In this document: positions 42,396 to 53,764 of the stretch, one piece after another | Position numbering within the stretch: position 1 is the stretch's first letter | How the letters are laid out: the number at the start of each line of letters is the position of its first letter | Position numbers and translations under genes: made by a program | The notes under the pieces: generated by a model | The model's input: only the letters and a program-made list of their open reading frames with translations | Database searches by the model: none | What the model was told of the DNA's origin: nothing | Origin: Chimonanthus salicifolius | Lineage: Eukaryota > Streptophyta > Magnoliopsida > Laurales > Calycanthaceae | Assembly: GCA_013350335.1 (NCBI GenBank) | Contig: CM023537.1 | Location: 46,684,111 to 46,748,110 of the forward strand | Length of the DNA: 64,000 nucleotides | Direction: 5' to 3'

Positions 42396-45300
42396 TGTAA
42401 CACCCCGCCATTTTTCACTCTAAAATCAGAGTCTATTTTTTTATTTTTTATAAATAAACAAGTGATAAGAGTGGAGTGTCACGACGCGAGCTAAATTCGG
42501 ACTTCTAAAGTCCGACCCTTAACTGGCCAAGCCTATGTGTGCATGGACTAAGTCCATGAAAACCGATCCACACATAATACTAAATAAATCTTGCAGAATA
42601 ATACTTAAACTAACTGCAGGTTATAATGAAACCTAAGACTACTCCATTTTAGATAGCAAAGTACTAGTCATATAACCAAAATAACTTAAATTAAATAACC
42701 ATCTCAAAACCAATCACAAACCATAGCAATATCTAATTATTACATATCCTTGCAAACATAAACAATATATCCATATATAAAACCATTCAGTGCCCAAGCT
42801 CATATGCTGGGTTTCCTTCGCGATCCTCGGCGTTTCCCTTTCCTGTGTCATCCACTAAGGATAGAATAGGGCTTTAGAACAACGCGCCCAGTAGGTGTTC
42901 CGATTAGGGTTACCACAAGGTTAGTATAAAAAAAAAACATGCATATATCATAGTAATACATGATCATCAAAACTTTACAAAAACAATGCTATGTATGTAT
43001 GCAAATGTAATGAGTCCCACCCATTACAAATATACATAGCCATCACCAAGGTACACCACAGTGGTTTTTCGGACGCCCCGACGGAATGTGGCCTCCGGTT
43101 TCCTCTTGATGGGATTCTCATCATCAAGGTACCACCACATAGGTTTTTCGGTCGCCCCGACGGAGTGTGGACCCTCCGGTTTCCACTTGATGTGATTCTC
43201 ATCATTAAGGTACCCTACAGTGGTCTTTCGGACGCTCCGACGGAGTGTGGCCTCCGGTTACATAACCATCACCCCATGCCATGCATGAGATGTCAATGGG
43301 TACATGCTATATGTAATAGAATCTTAGCATTCAAAACCTCTTTGAAACATAATACTTTAACACAAATAACTCATCAAAATCAACATAAAAACAAAAAGTA
43401 TAATATGTGGTTATAAAGAGGTAGGAAACCTACCCAAAAGTCACTTAAAAATATCCTTTCTTCTGAAACCATCAACTGTTCGCGATTGCGCACCGTTCAA
43501 GAAGTCTCGTTACCTTATTTCATGTCAATAAGTCAATACATATACCATTTGATTTCTAACTAAGTCCAAAACCAAACACAACACCTTGTGGGGTTCGGCC
43601 ATACCCCATGGCCAAACCTCACCCACTTTGAATGTGATCTTTCTTTGTTTTGGATCAATACCATCCAATTAGCTTATTTAAAAACCTCAATCTGCCACAT
43701 GCATCTTGGTGGGGTTCGGCCATAAAACATGGCCGAACCTCACTATTTTGGTTTTGACCCCTCTTTCAAGTCCTTTGATCATTTCATTCCTTATTTACAA
43801 TATTGCCACTAACCTAACCAATGTTTAATTTTGCTTAACAACCAATGTCCATAACAAATCTACCTTAGTGGGGTTCGGCCATACAACATGGCCAAACCTC
43901 ACCATCTCAAATTTGGTCCTTTAATCCTTCATACATAAGACTAATTACCAATCCATTCATCTAATTATCTAGCCCTTAATCCTCCATCATTGCCACTCTA
44001 TGGGGTTCGGCCATACCCATGGCCGAACCCTATAGTTCCTTATATCCATTAAAACCTTTATCCATCTATGAATGGTTCTCATAATTCCATCAATTTGAAT
44101 ATTTTTAGACTTTTTAAAACAAAACACCATACATAGCACTTGGTGGGGTTCGGCCATACACCATGGCCAAACCTCACCCCTTTGGTTTTGGTGCTCCTCT
44201 TTGTCATTCTTTTTGATAAACAATAAACATCCGAGTCCATCATTTTCCCATCTATGTTAAACCCTTTAAAACATCATGGAACCATTAATAATTTCTAACC
44301 ATATTCTTACTCCAATTAACCCATAAAAATAGTCCATGGGGTTCGGCCATACACATAGCCGAACCCTATTGTTTTGTTGTTTCAAACCTTCCAACAATTA
44401 TCCATGGTTTATACATAGCAAATTAGCTATAAAACCAATATGGTTCAGCCATGCAATAGCCGACCCAAACATTAACCTTGTCTCCATTTAAAACCCTTTA
44501 AAATCTTCATAACATGGTATGGTTTTTATCTCTCAAAAACCATAAAAATTACCAAGTCCTTTCATGGGGTTCGGCCATCCAAAGTGGCCGAACCTATGAT
44601 TCATTTTCTGCCCTTTTTAAACATGAATATCCGTGGTTTAAACCCTTGATAGATTCGGCCATACAATGGCCGGATCATGCTTCCTTATCCATTTTATTTA
44701 ACAAATGGTTATGATGCACTTACCAATCTTCTTAGCCTCTCTTCTTTCCTTTGATCCTTCCTTCCTCCCTTCTTGCTCCTTTGGTCCTTTAGCCGATTGT
44801 GAGCTTGATCAAGATGAGATCACCAAGGAATGGTTCGGCCAAGGTGGAGGTAGGTTGAGAGAGGGAAAGAGATGAAAACCTCAATCTTTCTTGAGATGGA
44901 AAATCGGCCAAAGGGGTGTAATGTACCTCTTTTGTAAATTAGTTCTCAAAACCCTCTCACTTACCCTCATCAATATTGGTCTAACCAAGGAGTCCCTTGG
45001 CATAACTAGGGGACACTTCGCTTAAGCTCAAGCAACCCCTTCCATCTCCCAACGTTGGTGCTTGGGTCTCCATCATGAGATGGAAACCCTCCAAGTTCCC
45101 AATGTAATCTTATCTTATTGTAGATTGTGTACTCCCAACAAACAGCCCACCTTCCATTGAAGTTTCATGCATGGGATACCATTCCCATGCCACCAACGTG
45201 TATGTCTTTACTTGTCTTTGGAACAAGTTCAACCCCTCATCTTCTCACTTGACTCACTTGGGATGAGGGTCTCCATAACTTCCAATCTAACTCATTCAAG

Positions 45301-45748
45301 TCAATTTATTCTTTTAACGCAACTCACTCATTTAATTCTACTCATTTAACTCACTTGAATCAACTCAATTGTTTGATTCCATTTCCAACTCAATTCAGCC
45401 CCACCTTAGTCAAACTTGAACTCACTTGATGGTCAACACAGTCAAACTCGACCCATTGGGTCCCAATTGAACTTCTTGACCCAAATAGGCACCATGACCC
45501 ATTTAAATGTAGCTTACCCATTTAAATGTAGCTTATCCATTTATATGTAGCTTACCCATTTACATATGGCTTACCCATTTACCCTTCATTGAACTCCCAT
45601 TCATAACCATCGGGTTTTAATTGGGTCATTGCTCAATACCTTAAGCGTTTATGGTAATTTGCCCATTTAAGGTCCATTTCTACTAATTCATAATTTAAAT
45701 GAGCAATATTCATGTAAATTGATATCTTTGAAAAATCGGGGTGTTACA
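42396..45748 (-). repeat. 3' LTR of G3 (3353 bp) with about nine hairpins
   Basis: TGTAACACCCCGCCATT to CGGGGTGTTACA. Contains three about 80-bp tandem units (43040-43256) and TTCGGCCAT..ATGGCC(G/A)AA hairpins near 43577, 43716, 43873, 44005, 44149, 44341, 44440, 44569 and 44655, then pyrimidine-rich and 'gacccattgggtccc' blocks. The gap-free stretch has no gene. Confidence 0.92.
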
Positions 45749-45962
45749 ATACAATCTTCTATTTAGAATTTTCATCCCGAAAATCGAGCGAAGTAGGGTT
45801 CTAAACAATTTACATAAATAACTTAGGATGAGCTATTCTCATTTCCGACTAAAGTTCCCAATTGGCCTCCTCAATGCCATGTCAATCCCATACCACTTTG
45901 ACGAACTGAATCGCTCGGTTTCGTAATATCCGTTGCTCAGTCTCCACTATTCTGACGGGCTT

Positions 45963-48286
45963 CTAGACATAAGTCACATCACTTTGTACCTCTATATCTT
46001 GTAGATTCAATACATGAGAAGGATCGGGATTGTACTTCCTCAGCATCGATATATGAAACACATCGTGTAATGATGCCAATTGTGAAAGAAGTGCCAATTG
46101 ATAAGCTACATCCCCCATCCTTCTTATGATGGGAAACGGTCCCACATATCTTGGTGACAGTTTCCCCTTCTTTCCAAACCTCATGTGTCCCTTCCGTGGT
46201 GAGATTTTTAAGAACACCATGTCCCCCACTTCAAATTCAAGAAACCTTCTCCTCTTGTCAGCATAACTCTTCTCACGATTCTGTGCAGTTAATAGATGTT
46301 ACCGTATCAACTGTATCTGCGTTGTGGTCTCTGCGACCAACTCGGGTCCTATCAGTGCAGGCTCACCGGCCTCTGTCCAACACACTGGTGACCTACACGG
46401 TCTACCATATAAAGCCTCGAATGGAGCCATCTGAAGGCTTGCCTGGTAACTGTTATTATATGAGAACTCTACCAGCAGCAAGTGATCCTCCCATCCACCC
46501 TTGAAGTCTAGCATGCACGCCCTCAACATGTCCTCTAGTGTTTGTATTGTCCTTTCCGACAGTCCATCAGTCTGTGGATGGAATGCTGTGCTAGTCAGTA
46601 GATCGGTCCCCATGGCCGACTGCATGCTCTGCCACACTCTGCCGGTGAATCGGCCATCTCTGTCGGATACTATTGTCTGAGGAATCCCATGTAATCTAAT
46701 GATATCCTTGATATAACGCCGACCCAAAGCCTCAGATGAGTCTGTTATCTTGATAGGAATAAAATGTGCAGACTTGGTCAGTCGGTCTACCACGACCCAT
46801 ATAGCGTCATTGTCCTTTGAGGAACTCAGCAACCCCGTCACAAAATCCACGGAAATGTGCTCCCATTTCCATTCTGGCACTGATAAGGGTCTGAGTAACC
46901 CTGGTGGCTTCTGATGTTCCGTCTTAACCTGTTGACAAGTTAAGCAGTGTGCCACAAATTTCGCCACATCTCTTTTGAGCCCGTGCCACCAATAATGTCT
47001 CTTCAGGTCGTGATACATCTTGGTGCTGCCCGGATGAATGGAGAGCTTGGTCTGATGTGCCTCAATCAACAACTCTTTTCTGCAGCTTTTTGGCACATAT
47101 ACTCTACCTCGAAATACAAGACCCTATCCTGGTCATAATTCCCATTCCTGATATGACCATACCAGCAGACATCTTGCCCATATCTCCTACACTTCCGGAT
47201 CTGCTCGTTGCTCTTGTTCAATCTTGGGAACCATGTTGGACCGTATGATTAAATTGTACATACTCCCATGGTCGTTGATATACAGATTGAACTCTCGAAT
47301 GGTATTAAGCATCTCCCATTCGATTTTGATCAAACATGCCACTGATGCATGTGATATGCGGCTGAGGGCATCCGCCACCTTATTCGCCTTACTCGGATGA
47401 TATCGGAGTGCGAACTCATAATCCGTCAGATATTCCATCCATCCGCGCTGCCTCAGATTGAGCTCTTTCTGATCAAATAAGTACTTCAAGCTCTTATGAT
47501 CCGAAAATACTTCAAACTTCTCACCATATAAATAGTGTCTCCAGCTTTTAAGAGCGAAGACCACAGCAGCTAGTTCCAGATCATGAGTACGATAGAGACG
47601 TTCATGTATCTTTAGTTGTCTTGAACCATAAGCCACCACACGATGATCTTGACTGAGAACACACCCCAGTCCCTCTCCTGAAGCGTCGCATTCTACTTCA
47701 TATCCCTTGCCTTTTTGTGGCAAAATTAGGATAGGAGCAGTGGTAAGTCTCTTCTTCAGCTCTTCAAACCTCCGATTGCACAGATCTGACCCCTCATATT
47801 TGACTCCTTTATGAGTAAGTCGAGTCAATGGAGATGCAATTTTGGAGAAGTCCATGATAAATTTCCTGATAATAACCAGCCAATCCCAAGAAGCTGCGAA
47901 TCTCGATCACATTCTTTGGCGCTTTCCATTCACTCACTGCCGCCCCTTAGCAGAATCCACGGCTATACCTTCTGCGGATATGACATGCCCCAAGAAATTA
48001 ACCTTAGATAACCAGAATTCACATTTACTGGCTTTGGCATATAGTTTGTTCTTTCTCAAAGTGTTCAAGACTATCCATAGATGCTCAGCATGTTCTTCCT
48101 GACTTTTGGAATTGATCAGGATATCATCAATAAAGACAATAACAAACTGGTCCAAGTAAGGACCGAAAAATTTTGTTCATCAGATCCATGAATATAGCCG
48201 ATGCATTGGTGAGTCCAAATGGCATGACTACAACTCATATAGTCCATACCGCATTCTGAAGGTTGTCTTCTCTATGTCTTCCTTTG
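45963..48286 (-). pseudogene. gypsy pol 3' half (G3): RT end, RNase H, integrase
   Basis: From right to left: RT fragment around the catalytic site ([20 protein letters not shown], 47934-48155), RNase H ([40 protein letters not shown], 47187-47855), integrase zinc finger and core ([37 protein letters not shown], 46299-47096), and C-terminal domain ([20 protein letters not shown], 45963-46229). The blocks are in different frames with stops between them (for example near 46299 and 47100), so no functional polyprotein is made. Homology to the intact element stops abruptly at about 48286. Confidence 0.88.
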
Positions 48287-49985
48287 CACATAATTCACTA
48301 TGTGACTAACACCTTTTGTTCAAAACTTCTGCGATGCTGAGTATCTCTCAATACCAACTTTCCTGTGATACAAGTCATAATACGACCAGCATCTTTTTCT
48401 TAAAACGTGGGATGTAAATCGAAACATGTCCCAATCATTAGGTCAATATGTTATCTATGAGACCAACAGGTCCATCATACTACCAACATGTCTACCATGG
48501 TACCGACACCTGACATCAATTCAAACCACCATGGGAACCATCATCATGGTTATACACATCCATCTCTGGTATCTCTCTATCAGTGAGTATTATCTAATCC
48601 ATGGTTAATAACCATCCATGAATATAACCCTCCTATGGGTATAATCCATTCATGGATAAAATCCATCCTTGGGCACAATTAATCCATGCCACATCATCTA
48701 CCATGAGATATTCCATCCGTAGGAATACAACACTCGAATGAATCATTACTTGACTGTAACTACAATATCAAATCATAATATACCCCGACCCCTAGCAAAA
48801 CTTAGGGCCCATGACTTACTAAGCGGAAGACCCATGTCCAATGTGATCAGATCTACCCCGCCCTGCATCCCTTCACCCCAAGGGTGATTCAGTCAAGCTC
48901 TAAGGCGATCAATCCGAGTCTGACGAGGCTAGCACCACCCCCACGGGGTAGAATAGTACCTAGCTCTGCGCATCCACGCACATCAAGTGTGCAAAAAAGC
49001 CGTGAGAGGGCCCTCCAGCGCGTAGCTTGCGAGGGACCCACTCCTCACGGTAAGCCTACGGAACCAAGTCTCCGTATTTCTTATCGAAATTCCCACGGTC
49101 TCATGGCTATTCTAAGCCTTACTCATGGAATCTAAATACTTATCTCATCAATATCACGTGAGGGATGCACCCATACCACGTCTCAATATTATCAAGTGAA
49201 CTTGTCACCTACATCTTAGTGCCAAAGTCCTCATAAACTTGTAAGTTTGGATACTTTATTAAAAATCATTCAAACTCCATCACAGTACAAGGGTTGGTAG
49301 GGTTAGAACAAACCCTTCAAAGAACAAAATGTACCCACAACCCTTACAAAATCTTCCCTTTTTCCTGACTTTTTCTTACCACTTCTAAGCCTAACCTTCC
49401 ATAGAAGACCCTCAATCATCAGTAAAATCAAAGAAATTGTCAGGGCATATCATCGACGTGTGTCCCAACACTCCACACGTCAAACAGGGTATTATTCCCG
49501 GTCCTCCAATGTAAGGACAATTAGTCCTTTCTTTCCCGTGCCCATGAAGTACACAAACAGGGTAAATGACTTCAAGAGGGCAGGAGCAGAAAGTACAGTT
49601 GTAGCCATCCTTATTGCACAACTCGAACATATAATCGGGCTCTATCTCCCCTACAGATTCTCTTATCATTGAGATATCTTCCATATGCTCTTCTGGAAAA
49701 GGAGCTAGATTCACTTCAACATCCTCGGGAAATCCCTCTTGAACGTCTACGTTAACTTCCATGCTGGAGTTGTTGGAAGAAGAAACCAGATCTATTGGAC
49801 AGCTAGGGGTTCCCCTGTCCCATAACTCTGTATACTTTTTGTTACTCGACATATCTGTATCACAACAACAGAACATATCAATGACAACAGCAGTTCCAAT
49901 CAAACTACACTTTGTTTTGGGAAATTTCCATATGTATCACGTAATGTCTCTTGTTTGGTTCGCTTTCCTATGTATCATATAATGT
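48287..49985. other. Foreign 1.7-kb segment replacing gag, protease and part of RT in G3
   Basis: Left junction: homology to pol ends after ATGTCTTCCTTTG (48286). Right junction: homology to the gag start and leader resumes at about 49985 (TTGTCGAGTCTTTCTTTTTG). Between them nothing matches G1 or G2. 48290-49400 shows no recognisable coding sequence; it includes a more GC-rich stretch at 48780-49110. 49412-49903 holds an ORF with zinc-knuckle motifs. Two imperfect copies of a 25-28 bp unit (AAGAGACATTA..TGATACATA on the minus strand) lie at 49930-49990. Confidence 0.7.
49412..49903 (-). CDS. Unknown protein with a CCHC zinc knuckle (in G3)
   Basis: ORF of up to 163 codons; the better start may be the internal ATG giving MSSNKKYTELWDRG. 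I do not recognise the protein as a whole. The middle is acidic (VDVQEGFPEDVEVNLAPFPE). The C-terminal 70 residues are cysteine/histidine-rich: CTFCSCP, then CVLHGHGKERTNC, then CLTCGVLGHTSMICP. The last fits the C-x2-C-x4-H-x4-C zinc knuckle of nucleic-acid-binding proteins such as retroelement gag. It sits where gag would be in the element, but bears no resemblance to the family's gag. It could be a captured host exon, the gag end of a different element, or a chance-preserved ORF. Confidence 0.4.
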   Translation of the reverse strand: MIGTAVVIDMFCCCDTDMSSNKKYTELWDRGTPSCPIDLVSSSNNSSMEVNVDVQEGFPEDVEVNLAPFPEEHMEDISMIRESVGEIEPDYMFELCNKDGYNCTFCSCPLEVIYPVCVLHGHGKERTNCPYIGGPGIIPCLTCGVLGHTSMICPDNFFDFTDD

Positions 49986-50404
49986 CTCTTGTCGAGTCTT
50001 TCTTTTTGAGCCATTTTCCTGAGTCATAAAAACATCCTTGACTTAGTTTCCTCGTACAGTTTGTATTTTCACAATTTTGGGGAAATTTCCAAATAAGCAC
50101 TCTTGGTTTTCTTTGTTTTTGGGGGAAATTTCTAAATACCTATTGTTTGTTTCTCAATTTGGGGATATCGGGGAAGTGTATCATATTTTGTTATGTTTTG
50201 ACATATCCAATTATGATGACTGTACTTACTTTGCTATCTTTTATTGTTGTTCTCAGATTGACTGTTCAGTCTGAGTCTAACGAAGTAAATTAATCTGGCC
50301 CCAAGTCAGGGGACTCTGAAGAGTCGGTCAGTTGGGATTCATATCTGTCAGTGAGACATGAAACCATCTTAATCTTACTTCGAAAGATTCAATCTTCCCG
50401 TTTC

Positions 50405-50416
50405 GCTCTGATATCA
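50405..50416 (-). other. primer-binding site of G3, one mismatch
   Basis: Minus strand TGATATCAGAGC where the family has TGGTATCAGAGC. It is two bases inside the LTR end at 50419. Confidence 0.85.
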
Positions 50417-50418
50417 AC

Positions 50419-53400
50419 TGTAACACCCCGTCCTTTTTCACGCTAAAATCAGAGTCTATTTTTTTTTATATATAAATAAACAAGTGATAAGAGAGGAGTG
50501 TCACGACGCGAGCTAAGTCCTGGACTTCTAAAGTCTGACCCTTAACTGGCCAAACCTATGTGTACATGGACTAAGTCCATGAAAACCGATCCAAACATAG
50601 TACTAAATAAATCTTGGGAAATAATACTTAAACTAACTGCAGGTTATAATGAAACCTAAGACTACTCCATTTTAGATAGCAAAGTACTAGTCATATAACC
50701 AAAATAACTTAAATTAAATAACCATCTCAAAACCAATCACAAACCATAGCAATATCTAATTATTACATATCCTTGCAAACATAAACAACATATCCATATA
50801 TAAAACCATTCAGTGCCCAAGCTCATATGCTGGGTTTCCTTCGCGATCCTCGGCGTTTCCCTTTCCTGTGTCATCCACTAAGGATAGAATAGGGCATTAG
50901 AACAACGCGCCCAGTAGGTCTTCCGATTAGGGCTACCACAAGGTTAGTATAAAAAAAAAAACATGCATATATCATAATAATACATGATCATCAAAACTTT
51001 GCAAAAACAATGCTATGTATGTATGCAAATGTAATGAGTCCCACCCATTACAAATATACATAGCCATCACCAAGGTACACCACAGTGGTTTTTCGGAAGC
51101 CCCGATAGAATGTAGCCTCCGGTTTCCTCTTGATGGGATTCTCATCATCAAGGTACCACCACATAGGTTTTTCGGTCGACCCTGACTGAGTGTGGACCCT
51201 CCGGTTTCCTCTTGATGGGATTCTCATCATCAAGGTACCCTACAGTGGTCTTTCGGACACCCCGACGGAGTGTGGCCTCCGGTTACATAACCATCACCCC
51301 ATGCTATGCATGAGATGTCAATGAGTACATGCTATATGTAATAGAATCTTAGCATTCAAGACCTCTTTGAAATATAATACTTTAACACAAATAACTCATC
51401 AAAATCAACATAAAAAAAAGCAAGTATAATATGTGGTTACAAAGAGGTAGGAAACCTACACAAAAGTCACTTAAAAATATCCTTTCTTCTCAAACCATCA
51501 ACTGTTCGCGATTGCGCACTATTCAAGAAGTCTCGTTACCTTATTTCATGTCAATAAGTCAATACATATACCATTTGATTTCTAACTAAGTCCAAAACCA
51601 CACAACACCTTGTGGGGTTCGGCCATACCCCATGGCCAAACCTCACCCACACTTTGAATTTGATCTTTCTTTGTTTTGGATCAATACCATCCAATTAGCT
51701 TATTTAAAAACCTTAATCTGCCAAATGCACCTTGGTGGGGTTCGGTCATAAAACATGGCCGAACCTCACTATTTTGGTTTTGACCCCTCTTTCAAGTCCT
51801 TTGATCATTTCATTCCTTATTTACAATACTGCCACTAACCTAACCAATGTTTAATTTTGCTTAATAACCAATGTCCATAACAAATCTACCTTAGTGGGGT
51901 TCGGCCATACAACATGGCCAAACCTCACCATCTCAAATTTGGTCCTTTAATCCTTCATACATAAGACTAATTACCAATCCATTCATCTAATTATCTAGCC
52001 CTTAATCCTCCATCATTGCCACTCTATGGGGTTCGGCCATACCCATGGCCGAACCCTATAGTTCCTTATATCCATTAAAACCTTTATCCATCTATGAATG
52101 GTTCTCATAATTCCATCAATTTGAATATTTTTAGACCTTTTAAAACAAAACACCATACATAGCACTTGGTGGGGTTCGGCCATACACCATGGCCGAACCT
52201 CACCCCTTTGGTTTTGGTGCTCCTCTTTGTCATTCTTTTTGATAAACAATAAACATCCTGAGTCCATCATTTTCCCATCTATGTTAAACCCTTTAAAACA
52301 TCATGGAACCATTAATAATTTCTAACCATATTCTTACTCCAATTAACCCATAAAAATAGTCCATGGGGTTCGGCCATACACATAGCCGAACCCTATGGTT
52401 TTGTTGTTTCAAACCTTCCAATAATTATCCATGGTTTATACATAGCAACTTAGCTATAAAACCAATATGGTTCAGCCATGCAATAGCCGACCCAAACATT
52501 AACCTTGTCTCCATTAAAACCTTTTAAAATCTTCATAATATGATATGGTTTTTATCTCTCAAAAACCATAAAAATTACCAAGTCCTTTCATGGGGTTCGG
52601 CCATCCAAAGTGGTCGAACCCTATGATCCATTTTCTACCCTTTTTAAACATGAATATCCATGTTTAAACCCTTGATAAATTCGGCCATACAATGGCCAGA
52701 TCATGCTTCCTTATCCATTTTATTTAACAAATGGTTATGATGCACTTACCAATCTTCTTAGCCTCTCTTCTTTCCTTTGATCCTTCCTTCCTTCCTCCCT
52801 TCTCGCTCCTTTGGCCCTTTAGCCGATTGTGAGCTTGATCAAGATGAGATCACCAAGGGCTGGTTCGGCCAAGGTGGAGGTAGGTTGAGAGAGGGAGAGA
52901 GATGAAAATCTCAATATTTCTTGAGATGGAAAATAGGCCAAAGGGGTGTAATGTACCTCTTTTGTAAATCAGTTCTCAAAACCCTCTCACTTACCCTCAT
53001 CAATATTGGTCTAACCAAGGAGTCCCTTGGTATAACTAAGGGACACTTGGCTTAAGCTCAAGCAACGCCTTCCATCTCCCAACGTTGGTGCTTGGGTCTC
53101 CATCATAAGATGGAAACCCTCCAAGTTCCCAATGTAATCTTATCTTATTGTAGATTGTGTACTCCCACCAAACAGCCCACCTTCCATTGAAGTTTCATGC
53201 ATGGGATACCATTCCCATGCCACCAACGTGTATGTCTTTACTTGTCTTTGGAACAAGTTCAACCCCTCATCTTCTCACTTGACTCACTTGGGATGAGGGT
53301 CTCCATAACTTCCAATCTAACTCATTCAAGTCAATTTATTCTTTTAGCTCAACTCACTCATTTAATTCTACTCATTTAACTCACTTGAATCAACTCAATT

Positions 53401-53759
53401 GTTTGATTCCATTTCCAACTCAATTCAGCCCCACCTTAGTCAAACTTGAACTCACTTGATGGTCAACACAGTCATACTCGACCCATTGGGTCCCAATTGA
53501 ACTTCTTGACCCAAATAGGCACCATGACCCATTTAAATGTAGCTTACCCATTTAAATGTAGCTTACCCATTTACATATGGCTTACCCATTTACCCTTCAT
53601 TGAACTCCCATTCATAACCATCGGGTTTTAATTGGGTCATTGCTCAATACCTTAACCGTTTATGGTAATTTACCCATTTAAGGTCCATTTCTACTAATTC
53701 ATAATTTAAATGAGCAATATTCATGTAAATTGATATCTTTGAAAAATCGGGGTGTTACA
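50419..53759 (-). repeat. 5' LTR of G3 (3341 bp)
   Basis: Nearly identical in layout to 42396-45748, including the three tandem units (51068-51284) and the hairpin series between 51613 and 52699. Scattered substitutions and short indels separate the pair (for example AAATGTAGCTTA units at 53535-53565, one fewer than in the 3' LTR). Confidence 0.92.
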
Positions 53760-53764
53760 CATAT

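Larger units (their letters stand above)
42396..53759 (-). mobile_element. Ty3/gypsy element G3 inside C4, TSD CATAT, gag replaced
   Basis: Minus-strand gypsy of the long-LTR family, inserted in the RT gene of C4 with duplication CATAT (42391-42395 and 53760-53764). LTRs 42396-45748 (3353 bp) and 50419-53759 (3341 bp), highly similar. The internal region (45749-50418, 4.67 kb) keeps the leader and the 3' half of pol in broken form. Between about 48287 and 49985 it carries DNA not found in the related G1/G2 elements, in place of gag, protease and the first part of RT. It is therefore a non-autonomous, chimeric member. It retains both LTRs and a one-mismatch PBS. Confidence 0.93.

Noticed and set aside
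43575..44675. CRISPR-like array of repeated palindromes
   Set aside because: The motifs are hairpins inside LTRs with unequal spacing and homologous, not unique, spacers; plant genome.
48780..49110. Possible endogenous pararetrovirus origin for the foreign DNA in G3
   Set aside because: A GC-richer stretch and a zinc-knuckle ORF are suggestive, but no movement protein, RT or other caulimovirid motif was seen.
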